NCBI GenBank assembly: GCA_903899015.1
Contig: CAIUHP010000043.1
Coordinates: 216,764-280,763 of the forward strand
Direction: 5' to 3'
Length of the DNA: 64,000 nt
Source of the DNA: an uncultured Armatimonadota bacterium
GTDB lineage: Bacteria; Armatimonadota; Fimbriimonadia; Fimbriimonadales; Fimbriimonadaceae
Part shown: piece by piece, positions 36,125-47,061 of the stretch
Layout: each line of letters begins with the position of its first letter
Position numbering within the stretch: the first letter of the stretch is position 1
Made by a program: the position numbers and the translations under genes
Notes under the pieces: model-generated
What the model was told of the DNA's origin: nothing
Database searches by the model: none
What the model saw: the letters and a program-made list of their open reading frames with translations, nothing else

Positions 36125-37014
36125 TGAATAACTTCCGAATCAATAGGATTTTCATGGCTGCGGCCGGTTTAGTTGTAATGGGACTCGTTACCGCTGGATG
36201 CAACCCATACAAGCAAATCCCTCCTGGATCAGTTGGGGTCGTTTTCGACGCTTACTCAGGCGTTTCCAGAACCGTTTTGAAGCCGGGTGTGGTGTTCCAA
36301 GGCATCAACGATCGAGTTGTGATCTACCCCACAAGCATTCACAACGCCAGCTATGTGCGCAATTCGCATGAAGGTGAACGAATGGCGGAAGACGCCATCA
36401 TTGCGACGACCGTGGAAGGTGCGCAGCTACCAATTGACCTCACCGTTGTGTGGCACGTTGATCCTGCCAACACCGTCACCGTCTTCAATAACTTTGGCAC
36501 GGAAGATTTAGAAGCGATTCAAGCCGATTTTATTCGCTACATCGCTATTTACGGGGTCAACGCGGCGTCGGGCAATAAGTCGATTTTCGACATCACTTCA
36601 AAAGATCGAGCCAAATTTGGACCGGAAGTTAAAGCGATCATCACGCCCATCATGACCAATATGGGAATCACGTGTGACGATGTTTACGTTGGGGAAACCT
36701 ACCCCAGCCAAGACATTGACACCCTTGTAAAAGATCGTATTTCCAAACGAAACGAGCTTCAGATTGTGACCAACAACCTTCAAAAGGCAAAGATTGAAGC
36801 AGCGACGACGGTGAACAATGCCAAAGCCGCCGCTGACATCAACCGCCTCAAAGCCCAGCAAGGCGACGAGGCTGTTGAGCTCAAGAAACGCGATATTATG
36901 CGAATTCTGATAGCCAAGTGGAATGGCGCTCCTCCAGAAATTGGAGACGGCGGCATTCCGTTTATCAATCCGAGCCTCATTAAGCCCGGACAAAACCCTG
37001 GCAAAATCAAGTAA
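36124..37014 (+). CDS. SPFH/band 7 domain lipoprotein 2
   Basis: A 296-residue paralog of the preceding gene, but with a lipoprotein signal: 'AAGLVVMGLVTAGC' gives a lipobox with Cys at about residue 26. The SPFH domain starts at 'IPPGSVGVVFDAYSGVSRT'. The helical region contains 'AKIEAATTVNNAKAAADINR' and ends with a Gly/Pro-rich tail. One partner with a membrane helix and one lipid-anchored partner suggest a hetero-oligomeric ring on the outer face of the membrane (inference). A strong terminator follows. Confidence 0.86.
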   Translation: MNNFRINRIFMAAAGLVVMGLVTAGCNPYKQIPPGSVGVVFDAYSGVSRTVLKPGVVFQGINDRVVIYPTSIHNASYVRNSHEGERMAEDAIIATTVEGAQLPIDLTVVWHVDPANTVTVFNNFGTEDLEAIQADFIRYIAIYGVNAASGNKSIFDITSKDRAKFGPEVKAIITPIMTNMGITCDDVYVGETYPSQDIDTLVKDRISKRNELQIVTNNLQKAKIEAATTVNNAKAAADINRLKAQQGDEAVELKKRDIMRILIAKWNGAPPEIGDGGIPFINPSLIKPGQNPGKIK

Positions 37015-37031
37015 TCCAGCCCCCCTCTCAT

Positions 37032-37069
37032 GAGCCTTATCCTTTTCGTGGGATAAGGCTCGATTTTTT
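37032..37069 (+). terminator. rho-independent terminator of the SPFH operon
   Basis: Perfect 11-bp stem GAGCCTTATCC / GGATAAGGCTC (37032-37042 with 37051-37061) with an 8-nt loop, followed by GATTTTTTC. It lies 18 bp after the stop codon. Confidence 0.92.
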
Positions 37070-37144
37070 CTCATTCGGTTCGGCTTCGGAAGTGAGGTTG
37101 AGTCAGGCCATAATCCATCAACTGGCTTGGCTCGAACTTCTTCT

Positions 37145-38914
37145 ATGAAACAGCGTCGTCTCATCTATCCCCTAAATTGGGCTTTACTCTGCGTTCCCCT
37201 CTGTATTTCGAGTGCGCCTGCCGAGACTCCAAAGGTTCCATCCTTGCCTCCGGCAAGGTTCCTAAGTTCATTCACGTACGCAGACGTCAAACTCCTTTCG
37301 GATCCGTTAGCGAACCAGGCAAAGGCAGCGCGGGCGTTTTATTTAGCGCTGTCAGAAGACGACCTCCTCAACGGGTTTCGACTTCGGGCAAAATTGCCTG
37401 CGCCGGGAAAACCGATGGGTGGCTGGTATGACCCTGAGGATTTTGCGGGCGCTCACCCATTTGGGCAATTCATTTCTGCCCTCTCACGAATGTATGCGAC
37501 CACAAACGACCGTCGATTCAAGCAGAAAGTGGCGAGGCTCGTTCATGGGTTCCACCAAACCATTCGGCAAGATGGGTTCTTCTATTCATCTGACAAGGCT
37601 GCTCGCGACTGGCCCTGCTATATCTACGACAAGAACTGCACGGGCATGAGAGACGCCTTCCGACTTACCGGAAACAAGGAAGCTCTCCAAGTCCTCTCAA
37701 AGATGACGGATTGGGCGTTCACTCACATGCCCCGTCGCAATGACGAGTGGTATACGCTTCCCGAGAATCTGTATAACTGTTATGACCTTACGCACGACTC
37801 TCGCTATCTCAAGATGGCCAAGGAGTACGACTACAGCACTCCTTTCTACGACAAATTCGCGGTGGGACAAAACGCGTTTTCTCCCAATCTGCACGCGTAC
37901 AGCCACGTAAACACTCTCTCCTCGGCTGCGAAAGCTTTTGAAGCGACTGGCGATCCAAAGTATTTCGATGCGGTCGAAGGGGCTTGGAATTACCTGACTT
38001 CCACCCAAATGATCGCATCGGGTGGCTGGGGACCCAATGAGCGATTCGTGAACGCGGGCAAAGGAAACCTCTTAGCCGCAATCATGGGGACCGATCAAGG
38101 GTTTGAAACACTCTGCGGAACGTATGCCAACGTAAACCTTGATCGATACTTGCTTGGTTTCACCGGGAACGCTCAATATGGCGACAACATGGAAAGGGTG
38201 CTGTATAACGGTAGCCTCGCCTCACTCCCTCCTCAACCTGATGGACATACCTTTTATTATTCGGACTACCGGCCAACTACTCAGAAGGTGTTGCGTTCCG
38301 ATAAATGGACCTGCTGTTCGGGAACCTACGCCGAAGTAACCGCCGACTATCCGCTGAATGTTTATTTCCATCGGGATGACCAACTCTTTGTCAACCTCTA
38401 TCAAAGCTCAGAATTAACCTGGAATTTTAAGGGCCAAGCCATCCATCTTGCTCAGTCATCCACCTTTCCCGAGCAATTTGAGTCGGCACTCACGATTAAT
38501 CTCGCAGGGCCGGCGAAATTTACGCTCAACCTTAGAATTCCCACATGGTGTACATCGAGTCCTTTCATCACCGTCAACGGCCGGGTACCTCGAGATGCGA
38601 AACTAGAAAACGGATTTCTTTCGATCGTGCGTGACTGGAAAAATGGAGACACCATCCAATGCACGTTTTCCGCAAAATTGAGGTTTGAGGCCATCGATTC
38701 CGAGTCTCCCGACACCGTTGCCCTAATGTATGGACCGATTCTATTAGTCCAGGTGGGTGACACGGCGAAAAGCGTTGGTCGGGACGCCTTGAATGCGAAG
38801 AATGCGTTTAAGAGAGGGCCCGAACTGGAATTTGTTTATCAAGCAGAAAATATCCACTTTCGACCTTTCTATCGTGTCAAGCAAGAAAAATATACAACCT
38901 ACATGAAGCTTTAG
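37145..38914 (+). CDS. secreted GH127-type beta-L-arabinofuranosidase-like protein
   Basis: A 589-residue glycoside hydrolase of the DUF1680/GH127 family, which removes beta-L-arabinofuranose from plant glycans and glycoproteins. A signal peptide ('LNWALLCVPLCISSAPA') leads into an (alpha/alpha)6 barrel (about residues 40-420) and beta-sandwich domains. The Zn/catalytic residues are visible as the Glu in 'QGFETLCGTYANV' and the paired Cys in 'DKWTCCSGTYAEV', matching the Cys-nucleophile site of the family. 'GWYDPEDFAGAHPFGQFISA' is the usual N-terminal signature. An upstream in-frame ATG at 37127 adds six residues. Confidence 0.88.
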   Translation: MKQRRLIYPLNWALLCVPLCISSAPAETPKVPSLPPARFLSSFTYADVKLLSDPLANQAKAARAFYLALSEDDLLNGFRLRAKLPAPGKPMGGWYDPEDFAGAHPFGQFISALSRMYATTNDRRFKQKVARLVHGFHQTIRQDGFFYSSDKAARDWPCYIYDKNCTGMRDAFRLTGNKEALQVLSKMTDWAFTHMPRRNDEWYTLPENLYNCYDLTHDSRYLKMAKEYDYSTPFYDKFAVGQNAFSPNLHAYSHVNTLSSAAKAFEATGDPKYFDAVEGAWNYLTSTQMIASGGWGPNERFVNAGKGNLLAAIMGTDQGFETLCGTYANVNLDRYLLGFTGNAQYGDNMERVLYNGSLASLPPQPDGHTFYYSDYRPTTQKVLRSDKWTCCSGTYAEVTADYPLNVYFHRDDQLFVNLYQSSELTWNFKGQAIHLAQSSTFPEQFESALTINLAGPAKFTLNLRIPTWCTSSPFITVNGRVPRDAKLENGFLSIVRDWKNGDTIQCTFSAKLRFEAIDSESPDTVALMYGPILLVQVGDTAKSVGRDALNAKNAFKRGPELEFVYQAENIHFRPFYRVKQEKYTTYMKL

Positions 38915-38943
38915 CCGGGCACATTCAAAATGAGGTCGTCCCC

Positions 38944-38949
38944 TATAAT
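38944..38949 (+). promoter_or_regulatory. -10 element of the MFS gene
   Basis: TATAAT occurs 51 bp before the TTG start of the MFS gene in an otherwise gene-free 86-bp spacer. No good -35 is evident. Confidence 0.5.
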
Positions 38950-39000
38950 CAAGGCAGTGAACCAGGCCGCATTCGCATACCGAAATGGGGAGGTATTCCG

Positions 39001-40200
39001 TTGAAACTGCCGCAGAAAATGCCCAAGAGCATTTGGGCCCTCGGGTTCGTGAGCATGTTCATGGATATCTCATCCGAGATGATCCATGCGCTTCTTCCGG
39101 TTTTCCTCATGACCGTGCTCGGCGCAAGTGCCACGACTGTTGGGCTCATTGAGGGAATGGGAGAAGCTACCGCATCTCTCACGAAAGTGTTTTCAGGTTG
39201 GTTCAGCGACCGGTTTGGTAATCGAAAGCAATTGGCAATTCTCGGTTACGGTCTTGGTGCGTTGTCAAAGCCGTTTTTTGCAATCGCACCTTCTACATCG
39301 TTCATATTGGGCGCGAGGTTCTTCGACCGAGTCGGAAAAGGAGTGCGTGGGGCGCCTCGCGACGCATTGGTCACGGAAATTGCCGGTGCCGATATAAGGG
39401 GCGCGGCATTTGGGCTCAGACAATCCTTGGACACGATTGGCGCATTCGTCGGTCCGTTGATTGCACTCGCGCTCATGGCCATCTATCCCAATGCATTTAG
39501 ACTGGTGTTTTCTCTCGCAATCATTCCCGGCTTCATTGCGGTCGCGATTTTGGCAACCTTTGTTCACGAACCAGAAGGTAGTTCAAAGGGAAGCACGAAG
39601 GGGAATCTGATCAAGTGGTCCCAATTAAGGTCTCTCGGAACTCCTTTTTGGATCGTCGTCATGGTTGGCGGCATCATGACGCTTGCCAGATTCAGCGAAG
39701 CTTTCCTTGTCCTTCGGGCGAACGGCACCGGACTTCCGGTCGCGCTGACGCCACTTGTTTTGATCGTCATGAATATCGTTTACGGGGCAAGCGCCTACCC
39801 GATGGGAATTCTCTCAGACCGACTCGATCGTAAGCACTTACTTCTCGTCGGGTTTGGAGTCTTGGTAGTGGCCGACGTCGTTCTTGCTTCCAGCCACGGC
39901 CTACTTGTCACCGGACTTGGAGTCGTTTTATGGGGACTTCATATGGGAATGACTCAGGGCATCTTGTCTGCGTTAGTTGCCGACACCGCTCCCGCGAGTC
40001 TTAAAGGCACCGCATTTGGATTTTTCAACCTCTTTAGCGGATTAGCGCTTCTGGTAGCAAGTGTGCTTGCGGGATGGCTCTGGCAGCATTTCGGCCCTTC
40101 GGCAACCTTCCTTGCCGGAGCCGGTTTGACGATACTAGGGATCCTCGCATCCATCGCGCTGCTCTCTTCCAAACGCCCCCATACACCTTCGTTGGCTTAG
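39001..40200 (+). CDS. major facilitator superfamily transporter
   Basis: A 399-residue inner-membrane carrier with twelve predicted helices. 'SGWFSDRFGNRKQLAILGY' is the MFS loop 2-3 motif (G-x-x-x-D-R-x-G-x-R-K), and a weaker copy 'GILSDRLDRKHLLLVGF' lies between helices 8 and 9. 'DISSEMIHALLPVFLMTVLG' at the N-terminus is common in a poorly studied bacterial branch sometimes annotated as drug efflux. It starts with TTG behind a strong GGGGAGG ribosome-binding site. The substrate is unknown. Confidence 0.88.
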   Translation: MKLPQKMPKSIWALGFVSMFMDISSEMIHALLPVFLMTVLGASATTVGLIEGMGEATASLTKVFSGWFSDRFGNRKQLAILGYGLGALSKPFFAIAPSTSFILGARFFDRVGKGVRGAPRDALVTEIAGADIRGAAFGLRQSLDTIGAFVGPLIALALMAIYPNAFRLVFSLAIIPGFIAVAILATFVHEPEGSSKGSTKGNLIKWSQLRSLGTPFWIVVMVGGIMTLARFSEAFLVLRANGTGLPVALTPLVLIVMNIVYGASAYPMGILSDRLDRKHLLLVGFGVLVVADVVLASSHGLLVTGLGVVLWGLHMGMTQGILSALVADTAPASLKGTAFGFFNLFSGLALLVASVLAGWLWQHFGPSATFLAGAGLTILGILASIALLSSKRPHTPSLA

Positions 40201-40235
40201 CTGACTAGATGCTTGCTGAAAGGTAACCTGCAGAC

Positions 40236-41888
40236 ATGGGTCCCATTCAAACCTCGGCTCGATACCGTGAAATCGCCCGGATTCTCACGAAGAACGGGTT
40301 TGATTGGATGTGGTCTCGATGGGGAATCGGAGGGGTCCTCGGACATGCCGAACACCTTGCAGAAGGGGTCAAGCCATCGACGATTACTCAGCCGGAACGA
40401 CTGAGACTTACCCTTGAAGAACTCGGAACCACTTTCATCAAGATTGGACAAGTGCTCAGCACTCGACCAGACCTTGTGCCCGCTGAATACATTGCTGAGC
40501 TCAGCAAATTGCAAGATCACGCTCCTCAGGTACGGTACGCAGACATTCGCGAAAGAATCGGAGTTGAGCTTGGTGGTCCCCCCGAAACCGTCTTCCAATC
40601 CTTTGACCCAACACCGCTTGCAGCCGCCTCGATCGCACAGGTCCATCGCGCCGTCTTACCTGATGGCACTCCCGTCGTTGTCAAGGTTCGAAAACCTGGA
40701 ATCGATATTCAAATCGAACAAGATTTGGCGATTCTTGGGCATATGGCTCGTTTTCTCAGTAACAACACCGACTTAGGAAAGCGACTCGACCTTTCGGGAT
40801 TGGTGGATGAATTTGCATTTACCCTTCGAAATGAGCTCGACCTCCTACGAGAAGGGCAAAACGCAGAGCGGATCGCTGCCAATTTTGATGGCGATGCCGC
40901 CATTCACGTACCCAAGATCTATTGGGAGTTCAGCTCTCATGGAGTCCTGACGTTACAGGAAATGAAAGGCTTAAAGATTGATGATCTTGAAGCTTTGAAT
41001 TCGGCAGGTATTGATCGCAAGCAGTTGGCAAAGCGGTGCGCCCACATCGCTTTAAAGCAGATTCTGGATCACGGTTTCTTTCATGCCGATCCTCATCCGG
41101 GGAATTTCTTCGTTTACCCAGACGCCACCGTCGCCCTTATTGACTATGGGATGGTTGGGCGGCTGGATAGCCAACTCAAAGAGTCTCTGATTCGAATTGT
41201 TCTCGCCATTACTCATCACGACATCGATCAGATGATCGACAGTCTCCTCTCTATGGGAGCGGTAAGAGGAACGGTGAATCGCCAGATGCTCAAACGCGAT
41301 CTAGACCATTTGCTGGTCAAATACGATGACGTCGCGCTGGGAGAGATTTCCGCAGGACAAGTCTTTCGCGATATCACGGTTACCGCTCAAAAGCATGGTT
41401 TAACGTTGCCAAGCGACCTGATTATGGTTGCGCGCGTAATTGCGATGGATGAAGGAATGGGAGCCAATCTGGATCCAGACTTTAATCTCATCCAATTCTC
41501 AAAACCCTATTTTATGGAGTTCTGGAAGAAAAGCCATTCGGTTAATGCGATGATGCGTCGATTTGGAGAAGGTGCTTTTGATATTGCGGACATCGGCTTG
41601 GAACTTCCCCACCGACTATTGAGGCTCATGGGAGCGATCGAGAGAGGTGAACTTCGCGTGGTAACTTCAGTGGATGCACCCGAATCGATAACAAGAGGAT
41701 TTCAACAAGCAGCCAATCGAGTTGCGATCAGCATTTTGACCGCTGGTTTGGTAGTCGGGCTAAGCGTCTTGGCGGTCGTCTTTCGCCCTTCAGGAATCAG
41801 TCAAATTGTTCCGCCCGCCCTTCTTGTTATTGCGATGGGCTCCTCTGTTTGGCTTCTGATTGCGTTCTGGAAGTCATCTCGCGGTTAG
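40236..41888 (+). CDS. ABC1/UbiB-family atypical kinase
   Basis: A 550-residue protein kinase-like ATPase of the ABC1/ADCK/UbiB family, linked to quinone biosynthesis and lipid handling. The family KxGQ motif is in 'TTFIKIGQVLSTRPDLVP'. The Ala-rich loop lies in 'PLAAASIAQVHRAVLPDG', the catalytic region in 'GFFHADPHPGNFFV', and the metal-binding Asp in 'VALIDYGMVGRL'. Two C-terminal membrane helices anchor it ('ISILTAGLVVGLSVLAVVF' and 'ALLVIAMGSSVWLLIAF'). There is no quinone gene nearby. AAAGGTAA is a modest ribosome-binding site. Confidence 0.93.
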   Translation: MGPIQTSARYREIARILTKNGFDWMWSRWGIGGVLGHAEHLAEGVKPSTITQPERLRLTLEELGTTFIKIGQVLSTRPDLVPAEYIAELSKLQDHAPQVRYADIRERIGVELGGPPETVFQSFDPTPLAAASIAQVHRAVLPDGTPVVVKVRKPGIDIQIEQDLAILGHMARFLSNNTDLGKRLDLSGLVDEFAFTLRNELDLLREGQNAERIAANFDGDAAIHVPKIYWEFSSHGVLTLQEMKGLKIDDLEALNSAGIDRKQLAKRCAHIALKQILDHGFFHADPHPGNFFVYPDATVALIDYGMVGRLDSQLKESLIRIVLAITHHDIDQMIDSLLSMGAVRGTVNRQMLKRDLDHLLVKYDDVALGEISAGQVFRDITVTAQKHGLTLPSDLIMVARVIAMDEGMGANLDPDFNLIQFSKPYFMEFWKKSHSVNAMMRRFGEGAFDIADIGLELPHRLLRLMGAIERGELRVVTSVDAPESITRGFQQAANRVAISILTAGLVVGLSVLAVVFRPSGISQIVPPALLVIAMGSSVWLLIAFWKSSRG

Positions 41889-41908
41889 GCGCTGCAATGC
41901 CTAATCGC
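41881..41908. terminator. bidirectional hairpin between ABC1 and RND genes
   Basis: GCGGTTAGGC pairs with GCCTAATCGC over ten positions with one G-T, around an 8-nt loop. The stem includes the stop codons of both convergent genes. No long T-run follows on either strand. Confidence 0.55.
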
Positions 41909-44900
41909 TCGATGACTTCTGACCGATGATCTTTGCTTTTTCTCCTTTACACTCCGACAGGAAATACAGGACGGGAACGGCAATTCTGGAAAGCAAGGTG
42001 GAAGCAATTTCGCCTGCCATCAGCGCAATGGCAAGTCCTTGAAAAATAGGATCGAAAAGGATTACAAACGAGCCGACGATGACCGCGGCCGCAGTTAAGA
42101 GCATTGGTCGAAATCGTATGGCGCCTGCATCGACCACTGCCTGTTCCAGTGACGATCCTGCCCGCCTCCTAAGCTCAATAAAGTCCACCAAAATGATGGA
42201 GTTGCGAACGATGATCCCGGCTCCGGCGATGAATCCTATCATCGACGTTGCCGTAAAGAACGCACCCATCATCGCGTGAGCAGGCAAAATGCCAACCAGC
42301 GTTAAAGGGATCGGCGCCATGATCACGATCGGCGTCTTGAAATCTTGAAACCATGCGACTACCAGAATGTAGATGAGGACCAGAACCGCCGCAAAGGCGA
42401 TTCCCAAATCACGGAACACTTCGTACGTAATGAACCACTCGCCATCCCATTTCAGCGTCGACTGATTGGTATCGCTCGGCAATCGAGTGGTCATGACGTT
42501 CAGCTTGACGCCTTGTGGGAGAGCGACCTTGCTGATCGCTTCGTTCATCTTCAAGATCGCATAGACAGGACTTTCCTGTCGACCCACAACATCGCCCGTA
42601 ATGTAGACGACTGGCAAGAGATTCTTATGATACAAACTCTTGTCCGTCTCCACATTTTCAGCGGTGACGAGCTCGCTTAAGGGTGTTAACACCCCAGAGC
42701 CCGAACGAACTTGAAGCTGTTTCAGCTGTTCTAAACTGCTTCGCTCGGATCGATCCAGTCGAACCTTGACGGGAATATCTTCCGTTGACGCCTCGTCATG
42801 CAATAGCCCCACCTTTATCCCGCTTAATGCCATGTCTAGCGAGCGATTGACAGTGGCTTGGTTCACACCCGAAAGTGCGGCTTTAGACTTATCTACTTTG
42901 AATTGTGATGTGGCTTGATCGTCGTCCACGTACCAATCCACATCGGACACGCCTTCCGTCGAGGCAAAAACGTTCTTGATCCGCTTGGCAACATCGAGCC
43001 TTGTGGCTTGGTCAGGACCATACACTTCGGCGACAAGAGTCTCCAAAACCGGAGGGCCAGGCGGTACTTCGGCGATCTTGATCCGCGCTCCGTATCGAGC
43101 GGCAAGGTTGGTTAGGTCTTGTCTTACTCGCTTGACGATGTCATGGCTTTGAGCTTTTCGATCATTCTTGTCCGTCAAGTTGACCTGAATATCTGCTTGA
43201 TAGCTCATCCCTCGCATAAAGTAATGCCGAACCAAACCGTTAAAGTTATAGGGGCTACTGGTTCCGATGTAGATTTCGTAATTGGTGACCTCTGGAATCT
43301 TCGCGCCGTAATCAGCCAAAACCCTTGAAACCGCGGCAGTTTGCTCCAAGGTGGTCCCACCAGGCATATCAACAATCACCTGGAACTCATTTTTGTTGTC
43401 GAACGGAAGCATTTTCACGGTCACTGACTTGTTTCCGACAAGTGCCATTGCGCCGACCAGCATGACCGCAACCACGAGGAAAAACACACTTCGGACCTTC
43501 CATGACCGAAGCAGAGGAGTCATGACACGTCGGTACAAACGAGTCATCGCATCTTCTGGACCATCTTCGTGACCATGCTTGCCCTGATGGCCCTTCTTCA
43601 GGATCCGGACCGCCGCCCAAGGAGTAACGATGAAGGCAATAAGTAAGGAGAAAATCATAGCAGCCGACGCGCCGACCGGAATCGGCCGCATGTACGGCCC
43701 CATGAGGCCACCAACGAATGCCATCGGAAGGATCGCTGCGATAACCGCGAACGTCGCCAGAATTGTGGGGTTTCCGACTTCGTCAACGGCGTGAATCGCG
43801 GTATGAATCACACCGTTAGACTGTGCGTCGGGCATCCGAAGATGTCGCACGATATTCTCGACCACGACAATGGCATCGTCGACGAGAATTCCGATCGAGA
43901 AGATCAGTGCGAAGAGCGTGATTCGGTTGAGGGTGAACCCATAAAGGTAGAAAACAAGCAGAGTCAACGCAAGGGTTACGGGAATCGCGGTAAGCACGAC
44001 CATGGATTCCTTTCGACCAAGCGCAAGTGCGATCAAGATCGTCACCGAAACAACGGCTATCCCCATGTGGAAAAGCAGTTCGTTTGATTTCTCCGCTGAG
44101 GTCGCACCGTAGTTACGCGTCACCGTGACTTGGAGGTCGCTCGGGATGGTCGTCCCCTTGAGCGTCTCGACTTTGGCAAGGACTTCGCTCACGACGTCAA
44201 CGGCGTTGACACCCTGCCGTTTGGCGACACTGATGGTTACGGCCTGTTCCAACTGCGTCGATGCGGGTTCGTTACTTGATGGCCCGTTACCGTACAGAAC
44301 ATAGTCCTTCGCTTCTTCTGGCCCATCTGAGACCGTCGCAACGTCGGAAATATGGATTGCTCGTCCTCCAATAGTTGAAACAACGATCGACCGGATATCG
44401 GATGCAGATTTGAAGAACTCTCCTGACTTCACGATGATTTCATCGTTTTGAGCAGAAAAAGTGCCGGACTGTGATTGCTGATTTGCCTGACTCAGGGCAG
44501 AGGCAACTTCGTCGGAAGACAATCCAAAACCAGCCAACTTTGCTCGGTCAATAACGACCGAGAGTTCCCGCTTTTGACCGCCAATGATAAGCGTTTCGCT
44601 CACATTTGGAACGCTCTTAATAGCTGTTTCAACTCGACTGGCCACCTGCCGCAACGTAAACGAGTCGAGAGTCTTACTGTGTAAAGTCAGTGCAAGAATG
44701 GGGACATCGTCAATGGAGCGAGGCTTGATGATAGGTTGGGACGCCCCGGGTGGTATCAGATCGAAATGACTTTGAAGCTTTTCCCGTAATCGCACGAAAG
44801 CTCGTTCTTGGTCTTGCCCCACTAGGAACCGAACGACAACCATCGATTGTCCGGCGCTCGAGGTGGAGTAAACATATTCCACTCCGGGGATTTCCCAGAC

Positions 44901-45125
44901 CAGCTTCTCCATCGGAGCACTAATTCTTTGCTCAACTTCTTTGGCAGTTGCACCCGGCATCTGAACCAGGACATCGGCCATCGGAACGATGATCTGGGGC
45001 TCCTCTTCTCGCGGAGTCTTAATGACTGCAAAAGCACCCAACAGTAGCGAAGCGATTATGATGAGCGGCGTAAGCTTGCTATTGATAAATGCCGCTGCCA
45101 ACCTTCCCGCTATTCCGATTTTCAT
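41901..45125 (-). CDS. RND efflux transporter permease
   Basis: A 1074-residue AcrB/MexB-type proton antiporter of the inner membrane, with twelve helices and two large periplasmic loops. '[20 protein letters not shown]' near the N-terminus and '[19 protein letters not shown]' in helix 4, carrying the proton-relay Asp pair, are diagnostic. Its N-terminal signature '[19 protein letters not shown]' belongs to a branch that I recall often lying next to rhodanese and YgaP-like genes, as here. It overlaps the adaptor gene by 4 bp. The substrate is unknown, and no outer-membrane factor gene is adjacent. Confidence 0.93.
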   Translation of the reverse strand: MKIGIAGRLAAAFINSKLTPLIIIASLLLGAFAVIKTPREEEPQIIVPMADVLVQMPGATAKEVEQRISAPMEKLVWEIPGVEYVYSTSSAGQSMVVVRFLVGQDQERAFVRLREKLQSHFDLIPPGASQPIIKPRSIDDVPILALTLHSKTLDSFTLRQVASRVETAIKSVPNVSETLIIGGQKRELSVVIDRAKLAGFGLSSDEVASALSQANQQSQSGTFSAQNDEIIVKSGEFFKSASDIRSIVVSTIGGRAIHISDVATVSDGPEEAKDYVLYGNGPSSNEPASTQLEQAVTISVAKRQGVNAVDVVSEVLAKVETLKGTTIPSDLQVTVTRNYGATSAEKSNELLFHMGIAVVSVTILIALALGRKESMVVLTAIPVTLALTLLVFYLYGFTLNRITLFALIFSIGILVDDAIVVVENIVRHLRMPDAQSNGVIHTAIHAVDEVGNPTILATFAVIAAILPMAFVGGLMGPYMRPIPVGASAAMIFSLLIAFIVTPWAAVRILKKGHQGKHGHEDGPEDAMTRLYRRVMTPLLRSWKVRSVFFLVVAVMLVGAMALVGNKSVTVKMLPFDNKNEFQVIVDMPGGTTLEQTAAVSRVLADYGAKIPEVTNYEIYIGTSSPYNFNGLVRHYFMRGMSYQADIQVNLTDKNDRKAQSHDIVKRVRQDLTNLAARYGARIKIAEVPPGPPVLETLVAEVYGPDQATRLDVAKRIKNVFASTEGVSDVDWYVDDDQATSQFKVDKSKAALSGVNQATVNRSLDMALSGIKVGLLHDEASTEDIPVKVRLDRSERSSLEQLKQLQVRSGSGVLTPLSELVTAENVETDKSLYHKNLLPVVYITGDVVGRQESPVYAILKMNEAISKVALPQGVKLNVMTTRLPSDTNQSTLKWDGEWFITYEVFRDLGIAFAAVLVLIYILVVAWFQDFKTPIVIMAPIPLTLVGILPAHAMMGAFFTATSMIGFIAGAGIIVRNSIILVDFIELRRRAGSSLEQAVVDAGAIRFRPMLLTAAAVIVGSFVILFDPIFQGLAIALMAGEIASTLLSRIAVPVLYFLSECKGEKAKIIGQKSSSD

Positions 45126-46615
45126 GATTGACTCGCCTCGATCTTATCGCCGTCCGAAACATCGGTGACACGACCTGAGATCACCTTGTCACCTACGTTC
45201 AGCCCTGACAAGATCTCAATCTTGTCTCCAATTCGATCACCCCAAGTAATCATTCGGAGCCGAGCAATGCCTTGCTGATTGACGACAAATACATAGTGGA
45301 GCCCCTGTTTCTCCCAGGTCGCCGATTGAGGAACAAGCGTTCGAAGGGCCATGCCAGTTTGAATCTGTGCTCGACCGAACATCCCTGATTTAACGTCTGT
45401 CGACGTCGACAGGCGGAACTTGACATTGAACGTATGAGAGGCAGGGTCCCCTTGGGGCACGATTTCAACCACTTGCCCCGTCAGATCCCTCGCTCCCAAG
45501 GCATCAATTTGGATCTTGGCAGTTGTGCCGACTTTCACCGATTTCAAGATCGACTCGGGGACAACTGTTTCTAAGCGATAATCCCCTCCCTCAATTCCGA
45601 GGAGGGGGGTCCCAACTGAGGCAAGAGCGCCCGGATCCACATATCTTTGAACGACGCGTCCCGGATAGGGAGCCAGAATCTGACTATATGACAGAGCAAC
45701 GCGAGCCGATTGATCAACCGCGGACGCATGCTTCACTTGCGCCTGGGCCACTTCGACCTCTTTTCTCTTTAACGCGACCGTCATCGCCGCTGCTCTTGCT
45801 TGAGCGAGTGCTGACTTAGCTTGGCGAACAGATGCTCCCGCTTGTACGACTGCTTCCTGGACGGCCCGAATCTCTTGGCTGCGAGCCCCTTCCTTCGCCA
45901 TGCTCTCGCTCTCTCGTGCAATGTCAAATTGACCTTTTGCCAGATCGCATCGGTTTTGAGCAAGATCCAACTCGCGCGCCGCCAATGCTCCTTCGGCAAC
46001 AAGAATCCGAGTCCTTTCCAACTCAAGGCGAGCCAACTTATAGGTCGATTCAGCCTGTGAGACCACTAGATGGCTTTGAGAGATCTCCTGCTTTCTAAGG
46101 CCAGCATTCACTTGGTCGCGTCGAGCTTCTGCAGCCGCTAATGCCGCTTGGGATTGCATCAGAGCGGACTCGGACTGCGCAATCGCGGCCCGGGTAGTTC
46201 GGTCTTCCATGACCGCAGATGTCTTGGCACTACCCTCTCCCACAACTGATGCCTGAAGATTTGCTTGGGCTACGTTGACCGCTGCTTGAAGCTCCCGATT
46301 GTCGATCGAAACTACTTCTTGCCCTTGGCGAACCAGATCTCCTTCGCGCACCGAAATGGAAACGACCCGGCCCATGGCCTTGGATGCTAATGTCGTATTG
46401 AGAAGGGCCTTGATGCTTCCGGTCACCGCATAGGTGCTTGGAATAGCGGTTGTAGATACAGTGAGAACGTCGGCTCGAACCCTGCGTTGGGCAGAGACCA
46501 CAACCTTTGATTCGCTCGACTGACCACATCCGCCGACACCTAACATCAACAATGCTAGGGCCGGTGTGAACAGCAGCAAGTTGTCAAATTTCTTTACGTG
46601 GTTAGTTTTTCTCAT
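45122..46615 (-). CDS. RND efflux periplasmic adaptor (membrane fusion protein)
   Basis: A 497-residue HlyD/AcrA-family adaptor. The N-terminus has a possible lipobox ('[10 protein letters not shown]'). A lipoyl half-motif ('[20 protein letters not shown]') is followed by an unusually long alpha-helical hairpin (about residues 125-300, Ala/Gln/Glu-rich). The second lipoyl half ('[20 protein letters not shown]') and the beta-barrel domain come after it. It links the permease to an outer-membrane channel encoded elsewhere. It is first in the operon, and GGAAAG precedes the ATG. Confidence 0.92.
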   Translation of the reverse strand: MRKTNHVKKFDNLLLFTPALALLMLGVGGCGQSSESKVVVSAQRRVRADVLTVSTTAIPSTYAVTGSIKALLNTTLASKAMGRVVSISVREGDLVRQGQEVVSIDNRELQAAVNVAQANLQASVVGEGSAKTSAVMEDRTTRAAIAQSESALMQSQAALAAAEARRDQVNAGLRKQEISQSHLVVSQAESTYKLARLELERTRILVAEGALAARELDLAQNRCDLAKGQFDIARESESMAKEGARSQEIRAVQEAVVQAGASVRQAKSALAQARAAAMTVALKRKEVEVAQAQVKHASAVDQSARVALSYSQILAPYPGRVVQRYVDPGALASVGTPLLGIEGGDYRLETVVPESILKSVKVGTTAKIQIDALGARDLTGQVVEIVPQGDPASHTFNVKFRLSTSTDVKSGMFGRAQIQTGMALRTLVPQSATWEKQGLHYVFVVNQQGIARLRMITWGDRIGDKIEILSGLNVGDKVISGRVTDVSDGDKIEASQS

Positions 46616-46667
46616 GAATGCTTTCCAATTGAAGGTTCAGCAATCAGAGTCATGCTCCGTCAAAAAA

Positions 46668-46718
46668 GATTCATTTCATTTTATGAATCCTTTCGAGCTC
46701 GATTGAGCACTACTCAAT
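46668..46718. promoter_or_regulatory. two palindromes in the RND/rhodanese divergent spacer
   Basis: A perfect inverted repeat GATTCAT-N8-ATGAATC spans 46668-46689, and ATTGAG-N5-CTCAAT spans 46702-46718. Both lie in the 123-bp region between divergent operons, so they are candidate operators for a repressor encoded elsewhere. Confidence 0.5.
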
Positions 46719-46738
46719 AGTTAGCTCGGAGAATCACG

Positions 46739-47059
46739 ATGAAGAAAGAAATCACACCTTTAGAATTAAAGAAACGGCTCGATACGGGCGAATCCCTCCG
46801 GATTGTCGACGTGAGGATGCCCATCGAATTTGTCATCGGACACATCCCTGGCGCAGTGAATATGCCCCTTCCAAAGATCGTTGACCAAATTCCGGGAGTG
46901 AACGCCGATGAAACGCTGATCATGGTCTGTAAAGCAGGCGGTCGGTCAGGCATGGCTTGCGAAAGAGTTGAATCCCACTATCCAAATCTTATCAATCTTG
47001 AAGGTGGAACCGACGCTTGGATCGCTTCCGGATTAAAGATCAGTCGGGGGACCAAGTAA
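46739..47059 (+). CDS. rhodanese-like sulfurtransferase
   Basis: A 106-residue single-domain rhodanese with the active-site Cys in 'LIMVCKAGGRSGMACERV' and the family opening 'IVDVRMPIEFVIGHIPGAVN'. It moves sulfane sulfur, or acts in thiosulfate, persulfide or cyanide metabolism. The next gene, 2 bp later, encodes a YgaP-type membrane segment, so together they correspond to a split YgaP. A GGAG site precedes the ATG at good spacing. Confidence 0.9.
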   Translation: MKKEITPLELKKRLDTGESLRIVDVRMPIEFVIGHIPGAVNMPLPKIVDQIPGVNADETLIMVCKAGGRSGMACERVESHYPNLINLEGGTDAWIASGLKISRGTK

Positions 47060-47061
47060 TC

